Part shown: in pieces, positions 32,606 through 41,782 of the stretch
Layout of the letters: each line of letters begins with the position of its first letter
Numbering within the stretch: the first letter of the stretch is position 1
From: an uncultured Amylibacter sp.
GTDB taxonomy: Bacteria; Pseudomonadota; Alphaproteobacteria; Rhodobacterales; Rhodobacteraceae
Direction: 5' to 3'
Assembly (NCBI GenBank): GCA_905182285.1
Contig: CAJJAY010000007.1
Location: 124,825-188,824 of the forward strand
DNA: 64,000 nt
The notes under the pieces: generated by a model
Database searches by the model: none
What the model was told of the DNA's origin: nothing
Seen by the model: the letters and a program-made list of their open reading frames with translations, nothing else
Position numbers and translations under genes: made by a program

Positions 32606-33853
32606 ATGTCACGTTATTCTGCTTTTGCTATCGCCAAAAATGCATTTTCATATCACCAAGGCTGGGAGCGTGCATGGGCAAAGCCTGAAATAAAGAAAGA
32701 ATATGATGTAGTTATAGTAGGGGCTGGTGGTCACGGTTTAGCAACAGCTTATCACCTTGGAAAAAATTATGGAATTACAAATATAGCAATTATTGAGAAG
32801 GGATGGCTTGGCGGAGGCAATACAGGGCGTAATACTACAATTATTCGCTCAAATTATCTTCAAGACCCATCAGCAGCTATTTATGAAAAGGCAAGGTCTC
32901 TCTATGAAACTATGTCTCAAGATTTAAATTATAATGTTATGTTTAGTCCTCGTGGTGTGATGATGTTGGCTCAAACTGAAGCAGAAATTCGTGGTTATAA
33001 AAGAACTGCTCATGCAAATAAATTACAAGGTGTTAAAACTGAATATATTGGCCCGCAAAAAGTAAAAGAATTATGCCCGATAATTGAATTGTCAGGTCCT
33101 CGCTTTCCAGTATTGGGGGCATTGTGGCAACCACGGGGTGGTACAGCAAGACACGATGCAGTTGCCTGGGGATATGCGCGGGCGTGTTCAGATATGGGAA
33201 TGGATATTATTCAGCAATGTGAAGTAACCGCTGTGACACAAAATAATGGTAAGGTAACTGGATTACAAACGACAAAAGGTTCCCTAAAATGTAAGAAATT
33301 AGGCATTGTTGTTGCTGGAAATTCAGGGCACCTAGCAAATATGGCTGGGTTTAGGCTTCCCCTTGAGTCTGTTTCTCTTCAAGCTCTAGTTTCAGAACCA
33401 ATAAAACCATGCATGGATGTAGTTGTAATGGCAAATACTGTTCATGGGTATATGTCTCAATCGGATAAAGGTGAAATGGTTATTGGTGGTGGAACTGATG
33501 GGTTTAATAATTATACTCAAAGGGGATCATTTCACCATTTAGAAGAAACAGTTAGGGCATTAATTGAAACCTTCCCGATGGTTAGTCGTTTAAAAATGCT
33601 GCGACACTGGGGTGGAATAGTTGATGTGACTGGAGACAGATCCCCTATTATTTCAAAAACACCACTAAAAGGATGTTTTATTAACTGTGGTTGGGGAACT
33701 GGTGGCTTTAAAGCTATCCCAGGTTCTGGTTGGGCTATGGCTGAATTGATGGCAAAAGATGAGCAAATAGGTTTAGCTGCTGAATTTGGGCTAAATCGTT
33801 TTCAAGAAGGACGCTTTATTGATGAGAGCGTAGCAGCAGGAGTAGCGCATTGA
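32606..33853 (+). CDS. soxB: Sarcosine oxidase subunit beta
   Basis: FAD site DVVIVGAGGHGLATAYHLGKNYG; soxBDAG order. Confidence 0.95.
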   Translation: MSRYSAFAIAKNAFSYHQGWERAWAKPEIKKEYDVVIVGAGGHGLATAYHLGKNYGITNIAIIEKGWLGGGNTGRNTTIIRSNYLQDPSAAIYEKARSLYETMSQDLNYNVMFSPRGVMMLAQTEAEIRGYKRTAHANKLQGVKTEYIGPQKVKELCPIIELSGPRFPVLGALWQPRGGTARHDAVAWGYARACSDMGMDIIQQCEVTAVTQNNGKVTGLQTTKGSLKCKKLGIVVAGNSGHLANMAGFRLPLESVSLQALVSEPIKPCMDVVVMANTVHGYMSQSDKGEMVIGGGTDGFNNYTQRGSFHHLEETVRALIETFPMVSRLKMLRHWGGIVDVTGDRSPIISKTPLKGCFINCGWGTGGFKAIPGSGWAMAELMAKDEQIGLAAEFGLNRFQEGRFIDESVAAGVAH

Positions 33854-34350
33854 TAAAAAATATTTTGGTAACTTTAGGATTAGTTTTTTTAGGCACGGTA
33901 ACATTTGCTCAGAATGCAGGGATGGATATTTTTAAATTGTCTGATCAGTATCAAGTAGCAAAAGTTGAAGCATCAAAAGTTTGCTGGGCAACATTGAATA
34001 CAATATCAAAAAACGGTGTGCCATCATTTTTTGCAACCTATAAACAGAAAAATGGGGACCGTTGGCAAGTAACAGGTCACTCTGGGAAAAAGGTAGATAA
34101 CGCAGATGATATACTTACTATCAAATTTGATGGAGAGCCATTTCTAATAAGAGAAATGCAGCGTTCAAATAATATTTTTCCATTACCATTTACAGAAGAT
34201 ATTGATTTGACAGGATTTGATAATCGAGTTGAAATAAATGATACTGTCAGTTTTGCTCTGGTCCGATTAAAAGATGAAATTATAGTTGATTTAAAAGTAC
34301 TTAGATCTGCTAAAAAAAATGTTGAACAGTGTTTAAAGACAATAAAATAA
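33850..34350 (+). CDS. Uncharacterised exported protein between soxB and soxD (TTG start)
   Basis: N-terminal signal-peptide-like MIKNILVTLGLVFLGTVTFAQ; 4-bp overlap with soxB stop. Confidence 0.75.
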   Translation: MIKNILVTLGLVFLGTVTFAQNAGMDIFKLSDQYQVAKVEASKVCWATLNTISKNGVPSFFATYKQKNGDRWQVTGHSGKKVDNADDILTIKFDGEPFLIREMQRSNNIFPLPFTEDIDLTGFDNRVEINDTVSFALVRLKDEIIVDLKVLRSAKKNVEQCLKTIK

Positions 34351-34391
34351 TAAAATATAGATATGAGAAATATTTATTCTAGAGGTGTAAA

Positions 34392-34718
34392 ATGCTAAAC
34401 CTTACATGTCCTAATTGTGGCATTACTGCTGATGAAACTGATTTGCATTGTGACGGACAGGCGCATATTGCCCGATCTGGTATTAATGCAAATGATGATG
34501 AATTAGAAAATTACTTATTTATGAGAGATAACCCTAAAGGAGTTCATTTTGAACGCTGGCGCCATATTTATGGATGTGGAAAATGGTTCAACGCTGCAAG
34601 GTGCACTACTACTTTAGAGGTGTTTGGAACATATTCAGCCCAGACTTTTACTCCTCCAAAAGCGCTAATCAATAAAATTAAAAAGAAACGCCCTAATTGG
34701 GAGGGTTTTACTAAATGA
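34392..34718 (+). CDS. soxD: Sarcosine oxidase subunit delta
   Basis: LTCPNCGITADETDLHCDGQAHIAR, HIYGCGKWFNAARCTTT. Confidence 0.95.
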   Translation: MLNLTCPNCGITADETDLHCDGQAHIARSGINANDDELENYLFMRDNPKGVHFERWRHIYGCGKWFNAARCTTTLEVFGTYSAQTFTPPKALINKIKKKRPNWEGFTK

Positions 34719-37700
34719 GTACAAGATTATCCAAAGGTGGACGTTTAATTGATAGATCTAAATCTGTAGAGTTCACTTTTGATGGCAAACGCCTAAATGG
34801 TTATGAGGGTGATACTTTAGCTTCAGCATTATTAGCAAATAATCAAAGATTAGTTGGGCGTTCATTTAAATATCATCGCCCAAGAGGTATTGTGGCATCC
34901 GGCCCCGAAGAGCCAAATGCACTTGTTGGGCTAGGTGCTGGAAGCAAATTTGAGCCAAATCAAAGAGCAACAACAACTGAATTATTTGCAGGCCTTCATT
35001 CTAAAAGTCAGAATGCTTGGCCATCACTTGAATTTGATATCGGTGGCATAAATCGAATTATGAGCCGAGTATTTCCTGCAGGATTTTATTACAAAACATT
35101 TATTTTCCCAAGATTTGCTTGGAAGCATATTTTTGAACCGTTTATTCGTAAAGCTGCAGGATTGGGTGCAGCACCAACTGAAAAAGATGCAGATAAATAT
35201 GAATATTTTTATGCACATGTTGACGTTCTTATAATTGGTGGTGGATCATCTGGTCTTGCGGCAGCCCTAGAGGTTGGTAGATCTGGGGCTAAAGTATTGG
35301 TTCTTGAACAGAAAAACACTTGGGGTGGTAGAGCACCAGTGGATGGTGTTGTTATTGATAATGAGAAATCTGAAGAATGGATTAATAAAGCTTTGGCTGA
35401 ATTAGAGTCTATGCCCAATGTTTCCTTAAAGAATAGGACAATGGGTGCTGGAGTTTATGACCATGGTTGGGCGACAGGATATGAATCGCTAACTGACCAC
35501 ATGCCTAGTAAAGTGGGACCAAGACAAAGATTATGGCGAATTCGAGCAACGAGAATTTTAACTACAACAGGTGCCATTGAACGCCCACTTTCATTTGCTG
35601 GAAATGATCTTCCAGGTGTTATGTTGGCGGGAAGTGTTCGTGATTATATAGTTGATTTTGGAACATCTTGTGGTGATATCATGGTTCTTGCGACTAATAA
35701 TGATGACGCATATCGAACAGCGATTGCACAATGTGAAGTGGGGTTAAAAGTAGCAATAATATTGGATGCTCGTTCTAATGTAACTGGTGAACTACCCAAC
35801 AAAGCTCGTTCAATGGGAATACGAGTTGAAACTGGTATGGCCATTTCAAAAGTTAAAGGCTCAAAAGGTGTAAGTGGAGTTTCAATATGTTTGCAAGCTG
35901 GTGAGGGAATCCCAATTGAGGAAATAAAATGTGATGTTGTAGCAATGTCAGGTGGGTGGTCACCAATCGTGCATCTATGGTCACACTGTGGTGGTAAGCT
36001 AAACTGGGATAATGACAATGCTATGTTTCGCCCTGATGCTGACCGTCCTCCTCTTGGAGCAGATGGCTCAGGTTTTGTAATCGTTGGCGGATCAGCTAAC
36101 GGTTATTTAAAGGCAGATGATTCAATAAAAGATGCCATATCACAAGGAAAAATAGTTGCAAAACAAGTTGGTTTTAAGCCTATCAAATCTAAAAATATTA
36201 CCGTTGATGTTGAAGCAGAAGCAGAAATTGAGCAAATTTGGCAAATGCCTCAAGGAATGTCAGTTAAATTACAGGCTAAGACTTTCTTGGACTACCAAAA
36301 CGATGTAAAAGTGTCTGATGTGAGATTGGCGGCAAGAGAGGGGTATGAAAGTGTTGAGCATACAAAGAGATATACAACTCTTGGTATGGCAACTGACCAA
36401 GGAAAACTTTCAAATATAAATGGACTTGCTATACTTGCAGACAGTTTGAATGCAGAGATACCAAATGTAGGAACTACTACTTTTAGACCACCTTATCATC
36501 CGATTTCAATGGGATCTATCGCAGGTGATGCGCGGGGAGAACTTTTCAAGCCTATACGAAAGTCACCTATTCATAATTGGATAGAGGCTAATGGAGGTTT
36601 CTTTGAGCCTGTTGCAGATTGGCGCCGCCCATACTGCTTCCAACAAAATGATGAGCCTGTAAAAGATGCAGTTAAACGAGAAATTTTAAATACTAGGACT
36701 AATGTTGGCTTATTAGATGCATCTACTTTGGGTAAAATCATTGTTAAAGGGCCTGATGCAGGTAAATTTTTGGACATGCTTTATACAAATTTAATGTCAA
36801 ATCTAAAGATAGGACATTGTAGGTATGGGCTAATGTGTACTGAAAATGGTTTTTTGTCTGATGATGGCGTGGTAGCTAGGTTAGATGAGAATACATATTT
36901 ATGTCACACGACATCTGGAGGATCTGATAGAATTCATGCTTGGATGGAGGAATGGCTACAAACAGAATGGTGGGATTGGAAAGTCTATACAGCCAATGTT
37001 ACTGAACAATATGCACAAATTGCAGTAGTTGGGCCGAATTCCAGAAAACTGCTCGAAAAACTTGGTGGAATGGATGTATCACCAGAAGCACTTCCTTTTA
37101 TGCGTTTTACTGAGGGTACTCTTGGTGGAATAAAAGTAAGACCATTCAGGATATCTTTCTCTGGTGAGCTGTCATACGAAATAGCAGTGTCTGCATCAGA
37201 TGGACAAGCTTTTTGGAATATATGCATGGAAGCTGGTAAAGAGTTTGGAATACAGCCCTATGGAACAGAATGTTTGCATGTAATGAGAGCTGAAAAAGGT
37301 TTTATTATGATAGGTGATGAAACTGATGGAACAGTAATTCCTCAAGATTTAAATATGCAGTGGGCAATCTCGAAAAAGAAAGACGATTTCTTAGGAAAGC
37401 GTGCACACTTACGTTCTCACATGTCTGATCCTTCAAGATGGAAGCTAGTTGGATTAAAAACCGTTGATCCAAATGTAATTATTCCTGATGGCGCATATGC
37501 AACAGACGGAAAAATACGTGATAGTGGCGTTAAAAATATGATAGGGCGTGTAACTTCAACGTATTTTTCACCGACACTAAATAGATCCATAGCAATGGGA
37601 TTAGTAGAGTTTGGGCCAGATAGAATGGGTGAAATAATTGATTTCCCAACTTTAGATGGTAAGATTATCAAGGCTGAGATTTGTAATCAGGTTTTCCTTG

Positions 37701-37729
37701 ATCCAGAAGGAGAACGTCAAAATGTCTAG
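34715..37729 (+). CDS. soxA: Sarcosine oxidase subunit alpha
   Basis: N-terminal GDTLASALLANNQRLVGRSFKYHRPRGI, FAD motif VLIIGGGSSGLAAALEV, C-terminal GcvT-like domain. Confidence 0.96.
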   Translation: MSTRLSKGGRLIDRSKSVEFTFDGKRLNGYEGDTLASALLANNQRLVGRSFKYHRPRGIVASGPEEPNALVGLGAGSKFEPNQRATTTELFAGLHSKSQNAWPSLEFDIGGINRIMSRVFPAGFYYKTFIFPRFAWKHIFEPFIRKAAGLGAAPTEKDADKYEYFYAHVDVLIIGGGSSGLAAALEVGRSGAKVLVLEQKNTWGGRAPVDGVVIDNEKSEEWINKALAELESMPNVSLKNRTMGAGVYDHGWATGYESLTDHMPSKVGPRQRLWRIRATRILTTTGAIERPLSFAGNDLPGVMLAGSVRDYIVDFGTSCGDIMVLATNNDDAYRTAIAQCEVGLKVAIILDARSNVTGELPNKARSMGIRVETGMAISKVKGSKGVSGVSICLQAGEGIPIEEIKCDVVAMSGGWSPIVHLWSHCGGKLNWDNDNAMFRPDADRPPLGADGSGFVIVGGSANGYLKADDSIKDAISQGKIVAKQVGFKPIKSKNITVDVEAEAEIEQIWQMPQGMSVKLQAKTFLDYQNDVKVSDVRLAAREGYESVEHTKRYTTLGMATDQGKLSNINGLAILADSLNAEIPNVGTTTFRPPYHPISMGSIAGDARGELFKPIRKSPIHNWIEANGGFFEPVADWRRPYCFQQNDEPVKDAVKREILNTRTNVGLLDASTLGKIIVKGPDAGKFLDMLYTNLMSNLKIGHCRYGLMCTENGFLSDDGVVARLDENTYLCHTTSGGSDRIHAWMEEWLQTEWWDWKVYTANVTEQYAQIAVVGPNSRKLLEKLGGMDVSPEALPFMRFTEGTLGGIKVRPFRISFSGELSYEIAVSASDGQAFWNICMEAGKEFGIQPYGTECLHVMRAEKGFIMIGDETDGTVIPQDLNMQWAISKKKDDFLGKRAHLRSHMSDPSRWKLVGLKTVDPNVIIPDGAYATDGKIRDSGVKNMIGRVTSTYFSPTLNRSIAMGLVEFGPDRMGEIIDFPTLDGKIIKAEICNQVFLDPEGERQNV

Positions 37730-38285
37730 TATTACAGCACTCAATGGAGCATTCCATAATGGAATGATTGAAATCAAAGACGCAGGTCTCATTGGAATGA
37801 TAACTTTACGTGGAGATTTGAAATCTGAAGTTGTTGCAAAAGCACTTAATTTTGTGCTTGGAGTAACTGTTCCAGATCAGCGAAAAATTACTTCAACACC
37901 AAAAGGATCAGTAGCTTGGATGTCTCCTGACGAGTTATTGATTATTATCGAATATAAAGATGTATCAAAAGTAATTTCTAGCTTAAATAATATCCTATCA
38001 GGTTCACACAGTTTAGTGGTTGATGTTTCTGATGCTCGAGCAGTGTTTGCCCTCACTGGGAATGCTATACGCGATGTTTTGTCAAAAGGTACCCCTGCTG
38101 ATCTATCCAAAGATGTTTTACCAATTGGTGAAGTTCGAAGGTCAAGAATTGCTCAACTAGCTGTTGCATTCTGGTTTACGGATGAAATTAGTTGCCAACT
38201 AATATGCTTCCGATCAGTTGGGGCTTATATTATGGAATGGTTAAAAAATGCATCAGAAAACGGCTCCGAGGTTAATTTTCATTAA
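37722..38285 (+). CDS. soxG: Sarcosine oxidase subunit gamma (start at MSSITALN)
   Basis: Position after soxA; SVAWMSPDELLII, VVDVSDARAVFAL. Confidence 0.9.
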   Translation: MSSITALNGAFHNGMIEIKDAGLIGMITLRGDLKSEVVAKALNFVLGVTVPDQRKITSTPKGSVAWMSPDELLIIIEYKDVSKVISSLNNILSGSHSLVVDVSDARAVFALTGNAIRDVLSKGTPADLSKDVLPIGEVRRSRIAQLAVAFWFTDEISCQLICFRSVGAYIMEWLKNASENGSEVNFH

Positions 38286-38409
38286 AGTCATTTTTGCATA
38301 GCTTTTATCATTAGCTATGCAAATAACACATAGCGCTAGGGCAATCTTATCTGATGTAATAACTCCAACTTTATTTTAATTATTAATTATAGAAAAAATG
38401 GAGTTTATC

Positions 38410-38556
38410 ATGACTAAATCATACGAAAACATCGATCTATTCAAAGTTCGTGCTGAAGCGTCGCAAATGCGATCTGAGTTTATTTCTAAAATGGTTGTTA
38501 AAATGTTAGCGCGGATTAAAAATAATTTGAATTTTTCAAGTTTTAAACACGCTTAA
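38410..38556 (+). CDS. 48-aa DUF1127-like small protein (not in supplied ORF track)
   Basis: Hand translation MTKSYENIDLFKVRAEASQMRSEFISKMVVKMLARIKNNLNFSSFKHA*; followed by a terminator. Confidence 0.6.
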   Translation: MTKSYENIDLFKVRAEASQMRSEFISKMVVKMLARIKNNLNFSSFKHA

Positions 38557-38600
38557 CTCCCAAGATCTAAACAAATAATTTTCCCCCAATTTTTGTTTAA

Positions 38601-38632
38601 GCGCCCCAGCAATGTCTTGGGCGCTTTTCTTT
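38601..38632 (+). terminator. Rho-independent terminator downstream of the DUF1127-like ORF
   Basis: GCGCCC...GGGCGC stem then TTTTCTTTT. Confidence 0.85.
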
Positions 38633-38659
38633 TGCTTTGAACCAATGTAAGCGAACAAC

Positions 38660-39850
38660 ATGACAGATATACCCACACTCCGATTTCGTCCCAATAAGTC
38701 ACCTGCTCGGGTGATGTTTGGTTTCCCATGGATTTATTCAGATGATGTTATTTTAGACAGGCGAACAAAAAAAATTCCCCCTGGATCATTTGTGAAAGTC
38801 CAAACTAATGACAAACAGGATATAGGTTTGGTTGCCTTTAACAGTGAAAGCAAAATTACTGGGCGTATTATGGATCTAGATGTAAATACAGTAATTGATA
38901 CAGATTGGATCGTTGGAAAGTTAAAAAACGCATTAGTGATGCGAGAAAAATTTTATGATGCTCCGTTTTATCGATTGATACATGCAGAAGCTGATGGTTT
39001 GCCTGGAGTTATCATAGATCGTTTTGGCAGTGCTTTTGTAGTACAACCAAACGCTGCGTGGGCAAATAGAATGATGCCAGAAATATCATCAGCATTAGAA
39101 CAAGTATTTTCACCAAATATAATTTTAAAAAATGCTTCTGGGCGCGCCAGATCACTTGAAGGGTTAGACGCTGAAAACATCTTTATTAAAGGATCATCTG
39201 ATGCGCCAATAGAAGTTAAAATGAATGAAGCGACTTATATGGCGGATATATCTGGAGGACAAAAAACTGGTCTATTCTTTGATCAACGCGAAAACCATGC
39301 ATTTGTAGCTAAATTAGCTAAAGGTGGTTCATTAGTTGATATATTTAGTCATGTAGGTGGATTTTCTTTAGCTGCTTTAGCAGCAGGCGCTACAACTGCA
39401 ACCGCAGTGGATAGCTCTCAACCAGCTCTTGACTTAGCCACAAAAGGTGCTGAGATATCTGGGTTTTCAAAATCCTTTTCAGCACAAAAAGGTGATGCTT
39501 TTGAAGTTATGTCACAGCTTTTTGATGAAGGAAAAAGATATCAGGTAGTAGTTTGTGATCCTCCTGCATTTGCACCGTCTAAACCAACATTAGAGAGAGG
39601 CCTGCGTGCATATGAAAAAGCTGCTAAAATGGCTTCAAAATTAGTAGAACCAGGTGGTTATTTAGTTTTATGCTCTTGTTCACATGCTGCTGACATGTCA
39701 AAATTTCGAAAAGCATCTTTAGTTGGAATGGGCAAAGCAGGCCGTAAAGGCCAAATAATACATACCGGATCAGCAGGCATAGACCATCCTGTGCACCCTC
39801 ATCTTGCAGAATCTTCTTATCTTAAATCAATTTTTTTAAGGCTAGATTAA
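38660..39850 (+). CDS. Class I SAM-dependent rRNA methyltransferase (RlmI-like, PUA + MTase)
   Basis: SPARVMFGFPWIYSDDV, DGLPGVIIDRFG, GLFFDQRENH, CDPPAFAPSK. Confidence 0.9.
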   Translation: MTDIPTLRFRPNKSPARVMFGFPWIYSDDVILDRRTKKIPPGSFVKVQTNDKQDIGLVAFNSESKITGRIMDLDVNTVIDTDWIVGKLKNALVMREKFYDAPFYRLIHAEADGLPGVIIDRFGSAFVVQPNAAWANRMMPEISSALEQVFSPNIILKNASGRARSLEGLDAENIFIKGSSDAPIEVKMNEATYMADISGGQKTGLFFDQRENHAFVAKLAKGGSLVDIFSHVGGFSLAALAAGATTATAVDSSQPALDLATKGAEISGFSKSFSAQKGDAFEVMSQLFDEGKRYQVVVCDPPAFAPSKPTLERGLRAYEKAAKMASKLVEPGGYLVLCSCSHAADMSKFRKASLVGMGKAGRKGQIIHTGSAGIDHPVHPHLAESSYLKSIFLRLD

Positions 39851-40383
39851 TGAGAGTTTTATTGGATACATGTGTTATTTATCCTTCTATTTTGCGTTCA
39901 ATTTTATTGGGAGTTGCAAACGAAGGTTTATTCTCGCCACTTTGGTCTGAAAGAATTATTGAAGAATGGCGAAGAGCAGCACAACGTAATCACAATGAAG
40001 CTGAGGCGACTATTGAAATCGCACTTTTACGTGTAAATTGGCCAAAATCACAAATAGAAATTGGGCCTGAGAATAAAAGTTTATTTTTGCCTGATGAGAA
40101 TGATATACATGTATTGCAAGCAGCAATTGAGGGTAATGCTGATGAATTATTAACAGCAAATTTAAAAGACTTTCCAACCTCTATACTGTCCAGTCATGGC
40201 ATTATTAGACGTTCACCAGATGATTTTTTATTAGAGATAGCAATGTCACATCGCAATGAAATTCTCAAAATTATTGAAACTGTAAAAAAAGAGGCAATTC
40301 GTAGATCTGGAATAAGTATTAATAATCGTAAGATGCTTAAGTCATCACGTTTGCCAAAATTAGCAAAGTTTATAGCCAGCTAA
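39850..40383 (+). CDS. PIN-domain protein (putative ribonuclease)
   Basis: RVLLDTCVIYPSILRS..., LPDENDIHVLQAAIEGNADELLTANLKDFP acidic residues; 1-nt overlap with methyltransferase stop. Confidence 0.85.
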   Translation: MRVLLDTCVIYPSILRSILLGVANEGLFSPLWSERIIEEWRRAAQRNHNEAEATIEIALLRVNWPKSQIEIGPENKSLFLPDENDIHVLQAAIEGNADELLTANLKDFPTSILSSHGIIRRSPDDFLLEIAMSHRNEILKIIETVKKEAIRRSGISINNRKMLKSSRLPKLAKFIAS

Positions 40384-40405
40384 TACATTAATGAATGCTG
40401 TGAAT

Positions 40406-41083
40406 TTACTTCCATTCCTTTTTCAACTTTTTAATTGCTGAAATTCTATCTTTTGTTTTTGGGTGACTCATCATCCAAGCCATTGAACTATTTCCTTCAA
40501 CATTAAGTTTTTCAAGTTTTTCAAACATTGAGATTTGTGGCTCAATACCAATCTTTGCTTTAGTTAATAGGGCTGCTGCGTAAGCATCTGCTTCATATTC
40601 ATCTTTTCGAGATAGACGTGCAGTAATGAACTTGGTTAATGTGTTTGCAATTAATGTTCCAAACCCACCCAAAAATCTACTTAAAAACATAGCTAAAGCA
40701 ACTCTAATTGCATTTTGACTTGAAAAATCAATCATCCTTCTTTTTGTATGGCCTAGTGCAACATGTCCTAATTCATGTGCTATTACACTCGCTAATTCTG
40801 GAGCAGTTATTTCTCCGTTGTAGTATTTTTTCATAAAACCCCTAGTTATAAAAATACGTCCATCTGGTATAGCCAATCCATTAATGGGTTCTATTTCATA
40901 AATATGTACTTTAATCCGTGATAAATCCAATGTGTCTGCCATTTGGTTTGTTAAAGCTTCCAATGGAGGGTCATTCAAAAGTGTTGATTTACTGTCCATT
41001 TCTAATTTAGTTCGCCAGGCTGATATATAATACATGATTACAGCCCATAATATTGCGATTAAAATTGGAGAAAATTTTAACAT
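40406..41083 (-). CDS. M48-family metalloprotease
   Basis: SVIAHELGHVALGHTKRR (HExxH), DEYEADAYAAALL. Confidence 0.92.
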   Translation of the reverse strand: MLKFSPILIAILWAVIMYYISAWRTKLEMDSKSTLLNDPPLEALTNQMADTLDLSRIKVHIYEIEPINGLAIPDGRIFITRGFMKKYYNGEITAPELASVIAHELGHVALGHTKRRMIDFSSQNAIRVALAMFLSRFLGGFGTLIANTLTKFITARLSRKDEYEADAYAAALLTKAKIGIEPQISMFEKLEKLNVEGNSSMAWMMSHPKTKDRISAIKKLKKEWK

Positions 41084-41292
41084 TTATTATTCTAACCTTA
41101 TTTTTTTATAATCATGAATGTTAATGATAATTACAGACAAAATTCATTATCTATCATAGATCATTATTATTATAGATATTAGTACTTTTTTAAAAGTTTT
41201 CTAATCATTTAAAACTAAGACGTGACATTTTAGAGATTCTAAGATACGGAACGTTTAAATATTTGATTACCTATCCAAAATTGGGTCTTATT

Positions 41293-41715
41293 ATGAAAGT
41301 TAATAAAGTGTTAGATACTGAATACCATCCAAATGATAACGAAGAATTTATGAATGACCGCCAAGTAGAATATTTTCAAAAAAAATTACTAGACTGGAAA
41401 GCTGCGATACTCGCTGATGGACGAGATACTATTGAGGGTATGCAAGAAGGTACACGCAACATTCCAGATGTTGCAGATAGAGCTTCTGAAGAAACAGATC
41501 GTGCATTAGAATTAAGAACACGTGATCGTCAAAGAAAATTGGTTTCAAAAATTGATAGTGCTTTGAGACGTATTGAGGATGGATCTTATGGTTGGTGTGA
41601 TGCAACTGGAGAACCAATTTCTTTAAAAAGGCTTGAAGCTAGACCAACAGCTAATTTATCTCTTGAGGCACAAGAGCGACATGAACGTAAAGAAAAAGTC
41701 CATAGAGACGATTAA
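41293..41715 (+). CDS. dksA: DksA/TraR-family RNA polymerase-binding protein with reduced zinc finger
   Basis: DVADRASEETDRALELRTRDR coiled-coil tip, DGSYGWCDATGEPISLKRLEARPTANLSLEAQERHER. Confidence 0.9.
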   Translation: MKVNKVLDTEYHPNDNEEFMNDRQVEYFQKKLLDWKAAILADGRDTIEGMQEGTRNIPDVADRASEETDRALELRTRDRQRKLVSKIDSALRRIEDGSYGWCDATGEPISLKRLEARPTANLSLEAQERHERKEKVHRDD

Positions 41716-41741
41716 TTGTAATGAATAAAGCTGATGTATTT

Positions 41742-41771
41742 AACACCGCGTTCATTCACGCGGTGTTTTTA
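41742..41771 (+). terminator. Rho-independent terminator after dksA
   Basis: AACACCGCG-TTCATTCA-CGCGGTGTT then TTTA. Confidence 0.85.
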
Positions 41772-41782
41772 GTTGGAAGCAA

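Noticed and set aside
39850-40383. PIN protein as a VapBC toxin
   Set aside because: No antitoxin-sized ORF next to it; overlap is with a methyltransferase gene, so a toxin-antitoxin call is not supported.
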